64,000 nucleotides of DNA, taken from the NCBI GenBank assembly GCA_025399215.1, contig MU621106.1:19731-83730 (forward strand). The letters are read 5' to 3'. This DNA comes from Globomyces pollinis-pini. Lineage: Eukaryota; Chytridiomycota; Chytridiomycetes; Rhizophydiales; Globomycetaceae. Position 1 is the stretch's first letter. The number at the start of each line of letters is the position of its first letter. This document shows, piece by piece, positions 52,076 to 64,000 of the stretch. Under the pieces are notes generated by a model, which saw nothing but the letters and a program-made list of their open reading frames with translations, was not told the DNA's origin and searched no databases. Made by a program: the position numbers and the translations under genes.

Positions 52076-52619
52076 ATGTTTTTGAATCGAATTGGATCCG
52101 TATTTCAAAGAATTTCTAATTCTTAGAGATTGAATCTTCACAGACCAAATGGATTTACTAGGTTTTTATCTGATCAACTCAAATCACAAATCGAAACAGT
52201 ATGTTGTAGTAGTAGTTTAAATGTAGACTGTTAAAGCAAGTCCAGTTGTTGTATTTATGAAAGGAACAAAAGAGCAACCTCAAGTAATTGATTGGGTTAT
52301 TAATCCTAGTGTGGATTCAGTCGCGGAGTGGTTCAAATCCTTCAGTTACAAGGTAAACGCTTATCATTGAATCAAACCTTATTCAGGGGTGGAAGAATAT
52401 GATACAGTAAATATCTTAGAAGACCAAGACATGAGACAAGGTATTAAGGAGTATACGTAAGTTTTAATTTGTTGACTTGTACACAGTTCATGGCCAACCA
52501 TTCCTCAAGTGTTTATCAAAGGTGAATTTGTGGGTGGTTTTGACATTATGATGAACATGCATCAATCAGGAGAGTTGGAAGACACTTTAATTAAGGAAAA
52601 GATTGTCAATCCTGAATAA
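52076..52619 (+). CDS. GRX5: Mitochondrial monothiol glutaredoxin (Grx5 type)
   Basis: Five exons with 27-34 nt introns, the first at 52100-52126. A basic, Ser/Arg-containing N-terminus fits a mitochondrial presequence. The core reads [12 protein letters not shown] joined by splicing to [11 protein letters not shown], then [30 protein letters not shown]. The C-G-F-S active site binds a [2Fe-2S] cluster with glutathione and BolA partners, and Grx5 delivers clusters in mitochondria. The active site is visible only after removing the intron that ends just before the cysteine codon. Confidence 0.93.
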
Positions 52620-52647
52620 ACACTTTCATTACTAGTCTTTAATATTT

Positions 52648-52830
52648 TCAATCATCAGCAATACGAGTTTTGTAAGCTTTAAGTTGAAATATAATAGACG
52701 GTACCTGTATAGAAGAGTCGTCTGAGATTCGAACTAAATTGAACTCTTTAAGAGTGACCATAATACAACAGCATGACAGTGCTGGTTCACTTCCAACATA
52801 TAATAAACTCTTATAGTTCCATAGCAACAC
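52648..52830 (-). CDS. Doubtful short ORF
   Basis: A 60-codon open frame with no ATG at its head (alternative start only). It reads Y-K-S-L-L-Y-V-G-S-E-P-A-L-S-C-C-C-I-M-V-T-L-K-E-F and is more protein-like than most spacer ORFs. It could be the last exon of a small gene whose start overlaps the kinesin promoter. No family recognised. Confidence 0.25.
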   Translation of the reverse strand: MLLWNYKSLLYVGSEPALSCCCIMVTLKEFNLVRISDDSSIQVPSIIFQLKAYKTRIADD

Positions 52831-52875
52831 TCTGAGGGTGTCTTCACTAAATCCTTACATTTTTCTCACTTTATT

Positions 52876-55372
<2,497 letters not shown>

Positions 55373-55461
55373 AAATTTAAAATTCTGTAGTTTTTATGTT
55401 GTTTTTGATGATGTTGATTGATGATGACACGTACTCATTTACCTTTGTGTGGCTGTAAAGA

Positions 55462-56650
55462 ATGAAATTTTTAACCAACATTTTTACATCTTTAATGGTA
55501 TTTGATTTGAAGTTTCCACCTCAAGAAACCATTAAATTACTAGCAAATTACCTATCATTCATAGTACTAAAGAATGACCAACGATCTGATACTCAACGAA
55601 ATTTAACTAGATTTCATGCTAGAACAATACCTTCAATTGATATTGTTGGTTATTTAACTAGAATATTAAAATATGCTCCATGTGGAACAGAATGTTTTCT
55701 TGCAATACTCATCTATTTGGAAAGATTATCACCCGATAATTCTTTATTAATTCAACCAACTGAAACTACTAATTCTACAGTAGGTGAATTAGAATTGAAA
55801 TTAGAAGGAACTTTTATAACCAAAAATTCAAATCCTATTGTCATTGATTCATTTAATATTCATCGATTAATTATTTCAGCAGCTCTTGTCAGTATCAAAT
55901 TTTTAAGTGATGTTTTTTATACAAATTTACATATTTCAAGTAAAAAAAATTGATTTTATAAAAATATTAATTTGATTAGGAGTTGGAGGGGTACCAGTAG
56001 TAGAATTAAATCAATTGGAATTAGAATTTTTAAAAAGATGTAATTTTAATCTTATGGTGACTCCAATGGAATTAATAGCTTGTGGAGAAACTTTACAAAA
56101 ATTTTCAACATTTCCAGAAATTATTGAAGGTTCTGTTACAAAACATGATCAACATCATCAAATTTCTTCAACTTCTATACCAAATCGATTACATGAAACT
56201 TTATTGAAAAATAGTTTAAAAGAATTTGTGGGTAGTCGTCAAACGGTTTTAATTAGAGATAAATCTTCTTCTAATACAAGTTCTGAATCAAGTTTAGATG
56301 CTATTGGTCATGTAGAAACTTTTCAAAATCAAATGTTTGAAACAAATATTGAAACTATACAGGATATTCAATATAAACATTTAGATATGATATCAAAATC
56401 TATATCAACATCATGTTCAACATTATCAATGAATCATTCAATGGAAACTATACAAATTGAACAAATCATTCGATTAAAACAATCAAGATCAATGAATGGT
56501 TCTAAATCATCAAATACATATAAACGACAAAAGATACCGTTGGCGATTGCAGGAGAATCTAGATTACGTTCATGTTCTTCAAGTGTTTGTAAAAAAATTC
56601 ATTGTCATCAATGTGGTAAATCCAAGACTAGATGTGTTTGCAAAATCTAA
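55462..56650 (+). CDS. PHO80-like cyclin
   Basis: Exon 1 runs to 55939 and exon 2 from 55980, around a 40-nt intron. The core matches Pho80-type cyclins: T-R-F-H-A-R-T-I-P-S-I-D-I-V-G-Y-L-T-R-I, A-I-L-I-Y-L-E-R-L, S-F-N-I-H-R-L-I-I-S-A-A-L-V-S-I-K-F-L-S-D-V-F-Y-T-N, then G-G-V-P-V-V-E-L-N-Q-L-E-L-E-F-L and F-N-L-M-V-T. Such cyclins partner Pho85-like CDKs. The C-terminal extension is Ser-rich and ends with C-H-Q-C-G-K-S-K-T-R-C-V-C-K-I, a possible zinc-binding cysteine cluster unusual for this family. The start at 55462 is the first ATG in frame; an upstream small exon cannot be excluded. Confidence 0.83.
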
Positions 56651-56765
56651 TATAAATTTATTCATTTTAAAGCTTTTCAAAATTGCAAGAGTTTGTAAAT
56701 ATAAGAATATATTATGATAATGTGAATGATGAATTTTTTTTTTGTGATGGATGAAAAGGATAAAC

Positions 56766-56833
56766 GTTAATGATGATTTTCTTTGATGATTTGAGATACG
56801 TTAATGATGATTTTCTTTGATGATTTGAGATAA
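56766..56833. repeat. 34-bp tandem duplication at the AFG1 stop codon
   Basis: Units 56766-56799 and 56800-56833 are essentially identical. The second copy holds the last AFG1 codons and stop; the first copy is a duplicate just past the stop. Confidence 0.9.
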
Positions 56834-58575
56834 TTCAGAACCGATCCAAGAAATTCCTTGCATTTCAATTAATCGAGATAAAGCTCTTTCAAACGCAAAT
56901 ACTTCTTCAACACCCGTAAACATGGCACTACTCAACTATAATAGGGTTAGTAAATATTATTTGTACTTGTTTAGTATCTAATTTTAAATCATCAAATAAG
57001 ATTTGATCGGTTTCATGATGTTTGACAGTATTTTTATGATCTCCAGTAAATAATCCACTTAATGGAGCTTCCATAGTGGCAATTAATTTAACCTAAATGG
57101 ATTAGATTGATGTTTATGAAACCTTGGTATCGTAAAGAGCATCAATTAATGTTATAAATCTTCGAACTTCGTTACGATCATCCAAAGTCAATTTAGGTAT
57201 ATCCGTTAATATGATGATATCAAATCGTTCTGAATCATTTAAAATAATTTGTTTTTTACCGGCTAATTGAAGATAATCTGCTGCACTATGAGGTTCTCCA
57301 CAAATTTGTTTAAATGATAGTTTTGCAGTTCTACCACAAGTTTCCTGAATAATAAGACTTCTACCCAAAAAATTCAAATTTGTAGGGGTCACTGTCAAGA
57401 ATTAAAGACGTTTTTTTTTCAATTACCAGGTTTTCCATTACATATTCTGTTGAACAAGTTTGTGATGTTTTGAGTTGTACTTGTATTTAATGGACTATCA
57501 TTAAAAAATGGTATGATTTACTGGAAAAATATTTCCACTCTTTCTTGTTCTAGATACTGTATTAGAATGATGATGAAAAACCTTCTTTTCGATAATCGAT
57601 TCCAGAATCTAAATTGTGTACATCACATTTTTGTTTTAATAATTCAATCGTTGGTAAAAAACTAGCCCTTTGAATACCATTTTGATATAAATCTAGTTGA
57701 TCAAGTTGAAAGTATGTATACCATCAGGATGTCTATTTGAAGTTGCCACCTACCAACAATCAATTTGGGAATTATGAGATTACCATCACTACCCCATTGT
57801 TGAATAATTCGGCACATAATCGACTAAAAAAATGAATATGAGAATTTTAAAATAGTTCTACCGAAGTAACATGGCATCAGCAATATCAGTGACTTGAAAC
57901 TCATCAAAACAAAGTAACCAAGCATCAGCGGCTAATTCTTCGGCAATCAAAAAACTAGGATCATAACCAATTCCACGTTCCATTCTCAGTTGATGAATTC
58001 TTTTGTGAATCTATAATGATTATTTAGATGGTATACTTACATCTTGCATAAAAGCATGAAAGTGGACTCTACGTTTTCTTTCGATAGGCATTGTATTATA
58101 AAATAAATCCTAGTTTTGATTAAAGATTTGATAGTAAACCATCAACATTGATTTCCCAGTTCCGACACTACCATACAGGTACAAACCATTTGGAGTTGAA
58201 ATTGTATTATTTGAATTTATTTTTTTGAATGATTTTAAATATGATGAAATCTTTCATTAAATAATTACTAGTTACCTTTGAAGATAGAGATAATTTTTTT
58301 TGTTCGTGAATCCAATTAAAATCAGGAGATTTTAAATTTTGTTTTAATTGAATTTTTTTGAATAATGATTCTGATTTTTTAATTTTTGGATTATAATTGA
58401 TTAAATTGTTTTGTAAATTATTTAATTTTTTAATTGTTTTTAATTGATCCGGATTGTATTTTAATTCATTTTTATCAATTAATTCTTGATACTTTTTTAA
58501 TGCTCCAGAAATTTCTTTGGTTTTTTTTAAAACATTCTTCATGTTGTAAATTTTATTGGATAAAAAAATATTCAT
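56801..58575 (-). CDS. AFG1: AFG1/LACE1-type mitochondrial AAA-like ATPase
   Basis: Multi-exon. An N-terminal segment (L-K-K-Y-Q-E-L-I-D-K-N-E-L) is followed by N-G-L-Y-L-Y-G-S-V-G-T-G-K-S with the Walker A near 58165-58190, an internal F-D-E-F-Q-V segment, F-K-Q-I-C-G-E-P-H-S-A-A-D-Y-L-Q-L and R-R-F-I-T-L-I-D-A-L-Y-D, all diagnostic of AFG1. It ends A-M-F-T-G-V-E-E-V-F-A-F-E-R-A-L-S-R-L. AFG1 helps degrade unassembled respiratory-chain subunits at the mitochondrial inner membrane. The start may be the first or second Met (58575 or 58542). The region is strongly AT-rich. Confidence 0.85.
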
Positions 58576-59140
58576 AAAACATACTTAGTATACATACATC
58601 GTATATAAACTAAAACATACATCACTAATACACGTCAATAAAATAATAGAGATTTATTCAATATAATATTTCAACTTTTTAAAGAAATGAATACTAAATG
58701 AAGGGAACCAAGATACTAAATAATAAGAAAACATGAATAAAAAGATTGCTATTAAAGTATCTATCAATTAAATTAAATCATCATATTACTAAAAATCAAC
58801 TTTTCATATGGTTCTAACATGAATAATCCAAATGTGAGTTCATATTGATACTTTTTCAATTTAATAAAATTGTAGAGTGATGACATTTTAAAAAAAGTAA
58901 AAAATCAAACAAAATTAATCCAAATGACTAAAATAATAAAATATTATGTAGCTAGTTAAAAATCAATGATTAACTGGTTTAAAATAATCAAACAAGATGA
59001 GCTATTTAAAATAATCAAATAACATTAGCTGGTATTTTAATTATCAGAACATGATTGGATATTTAAAATATTGTAACAAGATTTAATATTGGAACAAGAT
59101 TGGAATACAAACTTTTGTCCGATTTTTTTAAAAAATCCAA
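58576..59140. other. Divergent AT-rich spacer
   Basis: 565 bases between AFG1 and EXO1, very AT-rich, with loose repeats of AAAATAATCAAA and related words. No gene recognised. Confidence 0.4.
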
Positions 59141-60990
59141 ATGGGAATATCCGGTTTATTACCTGTACTAAAACCGATCCAAAGGCAGATTCATCTCAGT
59201 GCTTTATCAGGTTTAGTCGTAGGCGTAGATGCTTATGTTTGGTTACATAGAGGTGCTTTTGGTTGTGCATGTAAATATTCTAAACTTTCATTTTTAGTGG
59301 ATCTATTGAATGATATTCCTACAAAAAAGTATTCGAATCAATTCTTTAAAATTAGATACGTCAATTTTTGTATGAAGAAAGTAATGCAATTGAAAGAGTT
59401 TGGAGTTTGGCCAATTATTGTGTTTGATGGTGGTATGTCCATTGATCTTTTATTGAATGACAGATTCTTTACCAATGAAGAAGAATACAGAAAATCAAAG
59501 AAGATCGTATTTCTGTTTGTACTAATAAAATTCAAGAAATCGAAAGGAAAGGAGACAGAAAGCATTACAGTACCTTAAAGAAGGAAATCAAGCCAAAGCA
59601 TTAGAATAGTATGATTATGAGTATGTTAACTTTCAATTAGTTGTCAAACTTGTATAGATGTAACACCTGAAATGGCACATGAATGGATTAAAGTACCGTC
59701 TTTACGATTTAATGAAATAGGAACTTCAAAAACATAACATTGAATATATTGTAGCTCCTTATGAAGCAGATGCTCAACTAGCCTATTTAAATCGTAATGG
59801 GATCATATCAGCTGTCATCACTGAAGATTCAGATTTACTAACATTTGGTTGTACTAGAGTCATCTACAAGTAACTTGCTATCAAATCATAATGTTTAGAT
59901 TGGACAAAGACGGGAATGGAATTGAAATTAGAAAACAAGATATTGGAAATATTAGAGAATTACAGTTTTGGGATGAGACCAAATTTAGACAAATGTGTAT
60001 TCTATCAGGTATTCAATGAATTTTAATTATGATATCAGGTATGATATATATCTTAAGACACATTTAAGGTATGAGAATGAGTCATTTAATTATCTTTGGT
60101 TGCGATTACCTTGAATCTCCAAAAGGAATAGGTGTCAAGACTGCTATAAAGTTACTCAGCAATACTGATGCATATACGGTATTCTATTATGACTCAATGT
60201 ATTACAGTTGATTAAATCGTGGATGAATTTTGGAAAGTTGGTGAATGCACCAGTTCTTAAACCAGGATATTTGAAGGAATTTGAAATGGCGGATTTAACA
60301 TTTAAGCATCAATTTGTGTATGACTCTCACAAGAGCCAATTGGTCCATTTGCAACCTATTTCGGATATCATAGATATTGACATACATTTATGTTCAGGAA
60401 GGTAACTGGACTTTTTTAATTTGAAAAGTATTATTGACCCATCTATTGCTCAGCAAATTGCACTGGGGAATTACAATCCGATTACAAAGTTACCATTTTT
60501 AAATACAGTTAATGAAAATAAGAATATCAGACATGTAGATATTCAGAATCATAGTACAACAAAAAAGTCAAGTTCACATATACCATCATTGACAGATAAA
60601 ACCAACAGAGACTATCTGGTCCACTCCCAACAAGAGACGTGGAAAAAAAATACCACTTCGAATTATATGGTACCAATTAAGACTAGCACCAAGAAGAATC
60701 AGACAACCTGCAAGAAATTAATCAAACAAGGATTTATTAAATTATTATCGAAATCCACCAAACTCTTTTCGTCATCAAGTATTAGCCATCCAATTCGAGA
60801 GCAATTTAAAGAATCCATATCTGTTCAACAACACAGGAAAACAGATTGTATAACAACAATTGATAGTGTGGATACCATTGAAAGAGTAGTAGTAAATGAT
60901 ACAGTCCAATCGCAACGTGTCATATCAAATTATTTTGGGAGCAGTATTAATTCGAATAAGAAGAATCGATTTAAAATCACCAAGAAATAA
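59141..60990 (+). CDS. EXO1: Exonuclease 1 (XPG/Rad2 family)
   Basis: About nine exons with minimal introns. Start [13 protein letters not shown], then [27 protein letters not shown] and V-F-D-G-D-S-L-P-M-K-K. The XPG-I part gives [15 protein letters not shown] and [11 protein letters not shown] with the metal-binding acidic residues, then G-C-D-Y-L. EXO1 is a 5'-3' exonuclease in mismatch repair and end resection. The C-terminal region is basic and disordered and contains Q-R-V-I-S-N-Y-F at 60913-60936, which fits a PCNA-binding PIP box. Confidence 0.9.
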
Positions 60991-61153
60991 ATTATTGAAT
61001 GGCAATTTTGTTTTAGATCAATCTGAGGTTCAAGGGTCTGTAGGGGATTTAAGGGTCTGCAGGGGATGAAAGTGGGGTGTCAGGGGCTGATGAGTTTTTT
61101 CCAACTCTAGTGACTCACATGCTGATCCACCGAATCCGCCACCATTTTAAAAC

Positions 61154-61160
61154 TATAAAA
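61154..61160 (+). promoter_or_regulatory. TATA box of the RING-VWA gene
   Basis: TATAAAA 44 bp upstream of ATG 61198, followed by GGAGGG. Confidence 0.5.
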
Positions 61161-61197
61161 GGAGGGCAAATTACTACCTGGAATCTCATTCATTTCA

Positions 61198-63291
61198 ATG
61201 CAAAATACTGAACAAAATACTTCAAATGATGCCAATGTCAATCAAAATTCTTCTGTAAATAATCCTGTTCCTGTTGTTAATGTACAATCCACTCAACCGC
61301 AACCTTTAGATAAGGTTGTTCTTCAACAACTACTTGATGCACAAACTGCCCAATCTACTGTTCAAAATACCAGAATGTCATACAAAGCTCCATCAAGCTT
61401 TCCTCAACAAACACCAATTCAACAACAACAATACTTTGGGAATAATGTCAGATTCAATCACTTTCAGCAAAACCATTCATTCGCTACTCCAACTGATCCC
61501 AAAAGCAAAAGAAGAGAATCTTGTCGGGTAACCATTCAAAATCGATACAGTAACCAATCTAACGATGCAAAACAGTCTGTGCCAAATTTGGGATTCCTCA
61601 ATCGGTTATGGAAGTCTTCTAGTGTTCCTCCCAATAACGAAACACCAGTTGTTGTCGACACTGAAGTTGCTGCCAATTCGAATGATGACAGTTGTATATT
61701 ATGTTGTGAACAATTCCCTGAAGATATTGATTTGGGATTATTTGCATCCGATCCAGTCTATACACTACCATGTTGTAAACAATTATTACATGTGGATTGT
61801 TATGATGAACTTCGAAAACAAAAGTTTGATAACTGTATCTTTTGTCGAGCTCATTTACCCACCTATGACTTGAATACTTTTCATCCAAATTTACTTACTG
61901 AAGATGAACTGTTGATTCCCGATGCTATTGAACGAACCATTGAAATTGAACTTGACTGTGAAGCAGAGTTGAACGATGGGCTAGTAGATGCTATCGTCAC
62001 TGTAAAAGGAGTGGTTACCAACCAAAATGATGATGATTTTGAAAATAATCGACCTGGGATGGATTTATTGATTGTGGTTGATGTCAGTGGTAGTATGAGT
62101 GGAACCCCTTTGAAACTTGTTCAAGAATCTTTAGTTTATTTGATTGATCACCAGTTGAAACCTCAAGATCGTATTTCACTCGTTAAATTTTCCACCACAG
62201 CTACCTTGGTCTCGAAACCTCGGGGAGTCACTGCAAAGAATAAGCCAGAACTTTTATCGATGGTTGAAAAATATCTGTTTGCTACTAATTCTACCAATAT
62301 CTTTGGTGGGATTCATTTGGCTGCCGAAGTATTAAAGATGCGAGAACGTAAAAATCCAATGGCCAGTATTTTGCTCCTTAGTGATGGTGAAGATACTTGT
62401 GGGTTACAAACTGATTCGCTCGGATTGATTAAGCTTTGTAAAGATCTAAAGAAGGATTTCCTGCCAATCCATACTTTTGGATATGGTCGAGGACATGATT
62501 CCAAGTTGATGAAAGGAATTTCTGATATGACTGGTGGTGCATATTCGTTTATTGAAAGTAATACCGATGTTCCTGTTGTGTTTGCTAGTGCCGTTGGTGG
62601 TATGACTTCGTTAATTCTTCAAAATGTCAGTTTGAAGTTCAACATTGAATCAATGGAAGATTCTCAAGAAATCATTGATGTTTTGGCTGGTTCTTATGAA
62701 ACCAAGTTCTATGACAAGGCAGGAAAGGTGGACTTGTTCAATATGCTTGACGGGGAAAGTCGAAAAGTCATTGTAAAGATCAAGGACCCATTAGCTCATT
62801 TTGATGTGACTCCTTTGAAAGTTACTTTTAGTTATTCCTATGTCAATGAAACCGAGATCCACAAGCAGTACTGTGATCTAACTCAATTTGTACCATTTTC
62901 ACACAGTCTGCATGAACAATTGGCATACGTTGAATTTGAAAAAGCTACCGCAAAAGCTCTTCTATTGGTAGATCAAAGGGATACGAAATCAGCTTTATTG
63001 GAATTGAATGCTTTCAACCAAACCATCAGCAAAATGCGTACCAAATTGTCCACCATTGGTGAACATGATTTGAAATATCTTGAAGACATCCGATCCGAAT
63101 GTGATTCTATGATTGAAAAGTTAACCAAACAATCTGATTCAAATGTAACCAGATCCAAGATGCGCGAAACCCAAACAGTTTTATGTCAACAACGAAGTAC
63201 TAATCAAACTACTGTTATTTCAGCTTACCAATCAGCCAAATCATCATCTCACTCTAAACGATATATGCAAAGCAAGACTACAATGGAATGA
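61198..63291 (+). CDS. RING-type protein with von Willebrand A domain
   Basis: Intronless, 697 residues. The first 150 residues are Gln/Asn/Ser-rich. A RING-like zinc module starts at residue 166: C-I-L-C-C-E-Q-F, T-L-P-C-C-K-Q-L-L-H-V-D-C, N-C-I-F-C-R-A-H. The VWA domain starts near residue 288 with D-L-L-I-V-V-D-V-S-G-S-M-S, a complete MIDAS motif, and L-L-L-S-D-G-E-D. A C-terminal helical region follows. The order RING, VWA, helical tail matches plant WAV3-like and fungal RING-VWA E3 ligases; ubiquitin-ligase activity is inferred. Codon use is biased and a TATA box is close, so expression is probably high. Confidence 0.85.
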   Translation: MQNTEQNTSNDANVNQNSSVNNPVPVVNVQSTQPQPLDKVVLQQLLDAQTAQSTVQNTRMSYKAPSSFPQQTPIQQQQYFGNNVRFNHFQQNHSFATPTDPKSKRRESCRVTIQNRYSNQSNDAKQSVPNLGFLNRLWKSSSVPPNNETPVVVDTEVAANSNDDSCILCCEQFPEDIDLGLFASDPVYTLPCCKQLLHVDCYDELRKQKFDNCIFCRAHLPTYDLNTFHPNLLTEDELLIPDAIERTIEIELDCEAELNDGLVDAIVTVKGVVTNQNDDDFENNRPGMDLLIVVDVSGSMSGTPLKLVQESLVYLIDHQLKPQDRISLVKFSTTATLVSKPRGVTAKNKPELLSMVEKYLFATNSTNIFGGIHLAAEVLKMRERKNPMASILLLSDGEDTCGLQTDSLGLIKLCKDLKKDFLPIHTFGYGRGHDSKLMKGISDMTGGAYSFIESNTDVPVVFASAVGGMTSLILQNVSLKFNIESMEDSQEIIDVLAGSYETKFYDKAGKVDLFNMLDGESRKVIVKIKDPLAHFDVTPLKVTFSYSYVNETEIHKQYCDLTQFVPFSHSLHEQLAYVEFEKATAKALLLVDQRDTKSALLELNAFNQTISKMRTKLSTIGEHDLKYLEDIRSECDSMIEKLTKQSDSNVTRSKMRETQTVLCQQRSTNQTTVISAYQSAKSSSHSKRYMQSKTTME

Positions 63292-63473
63292 AATAGTTTG
63301 TTAAAACAAGATTGATTTCATCAATAAAGACTTTGAATTTTAAATATTTTTTTTTGATTGTGTGAATTAAGGATCAAGTTGAATTTACATAGAGATTCAT
63401 TATCATTCAATCAATGGTTTAATTTATGTTTAAGAATTGTCATTGAATTTTTCTTTTTTTACATTGGAATGGA

Positions 63474-64000
63474 ATGTTGAAATACAGATACAGTCAATCA
63501 ATCTTCAAAGTACCTTCGATTAGAAGCAATTTTATTCGAAAATTCCATCAGACGAATCAAAATTTATCAACAGTAAATTTTTTTGTAGTAAACCTCTTTA
63601 ATCAATAGGTAAATTATTATAGTATTCTAATTATATAGGTATTCATTGCTTAGATATTCATGTTAATTTTAGAATTCTGATTCTGGTAAACCATATTCTA
63701 AAATCAATTCCATCTTAAAATCAAAATCATCAAAAGGTTCCATACGTGATTTATTTTTGAAACCCAATGCAGATGTCAGAAACATTCCAACTGATCATTT
63801 GGAAGAGGATAAAGTGGAACCTCTAAAGAAAAAATTGGATTTATCAAAATTAGGAAATAATAGTTCAAAAAAGTATAAAAGGAAATTGAAAGATGTAACA
63901 TCAGATTTAAATCAAAATGTTTTCAAAAATGATCAGAAAGAACCTGAAGTGACTTCAAATACCGATTCAAGTGAAAATATAAAGTCAGAGGTGATTGAAC
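63474..64000 (+). CDS. Mitochondrial-type protein, 5' part only
   Basis: Exon 1 63474-63572 codes M-L-K-Y-R-Y-S-Q-S-I-F-K-V-P-S-I-R-S and R-K-F-H-Q-T, a basic amphipathic presequence. After a 100-nt intron (63573-63672) the frame continues N-S-D-S-G-K-P-Y-S-K and stays open to the window edge. The visible body has F-L-K-P-N-A-D-V-R-N-I-P-T-D-H-L and a Lys-rich helical stretch. Family not recognised from this part. The intron is a chain of three minimal-intron-sized units. Confidence 0.7.
63573..63672 (+). other. Composite intron of three units joined AG|GT
   Basis: Units 63573-63608 (36 nt), 63609-63638 (30 nt) and 63639-63672 (34 nt). Every unit begins GT and ends AG, with no base between them. 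Removal of all 100 nt joins exon 1 to the downstream exon in frame; every frame is closed inside. Confidence 0.65.

Overview
The window is nuclear DNA from an AT-rich, compact fungal genome. The most likely source is a flagellated early-diverging fungus of the chytrid type; this is inference, not identification. The support is a standard code, GT-AG introns, fungal-style genes (a PHO80-like cyclin, GYP5-type TBC protein, GCK kinase with CNH domain, endosulfine/Igo1, TREX-2 PCID2/Thp1), and genes usually kept in lineages with cilia or lost from yeasts: a TEX9 homologue, a kinesin-13 with an N-terminal SAM domain, an animal/plant-type CTC1, ataxin-3, SMPD4 and MESH1. Nearly all introns I could place by reading frame are only 22-46 nt long. 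Intergenic spacers are mostly 40-700 bp. No tRNA, rRNA, CRISPR array or autonomous transposon was recognised.

Region 1-15.3 kb holds six members of one family of small secreted proteins (DUF4360-like, four conserved cysteines, the last being the final residue). They are interspersed with ordinary genes: a DUF1295/steroid-reductase-like membrane enzyme, BRF1-like TFIIIB subunit, SRP68, MESH1, a TBC Rab-GAP and an At2g23090/ZNF706-type zinc finger. One family member (2182-3543) carries an N-terminal array of about nine T-R-D-P-G-G-x-x-G peptides separated by dibasic sites. It looks like a Kex2-processed peptide precursor fused to the secreted domain.

Region 15.9-36 kb: a proline-rich protein, an ER-type thioredoxin-like membrane protein, a GCK/MAP4K-type kinase with CNH domain and a tail of about 20 DPRYQ repeats, PCID2, a small ORF, TEX9, a 1.4 kb gene-poor stretch, a hypothetical protein, ataxin-3, a GPI-type Thr/Pro/Cys repeat wall protein, the splicing factor CWC25, and SMPD4. 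Region 36-64 kb: a small secreted protein, an AlkD-like DNA glycosylase, an unidentified Cys-rich protein, three 7-TM paralogues, CTC1, Igo1/ENSA, a GT4 glycosyltransferase, a frameshifted pseudogene beside a broken copy of the desaturase 5' end, a fatty-acid-desaturase-fold enzyme, Grx5, kinesin-13, a PHO80-like cyclin, AFG1, EXO1, a RING-VWA protein and the start of a mitochondrial-type protein.

Two things stand out. First, several introns longer than the norm are concatenations of minimal introns joined AG|GT with no exon between them (63573-63672 is three units of 36, 30 and 34 nt), and the kinesin gene needs a 4-nt exon between two minimal introns to keep its frame. Second, the peptide-array/DUF4360 fusion may be a secreted peptide system lying in the same window as three unplaced 7-TM proteins. 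Nothing in the sequence links the peptides to these proteins.
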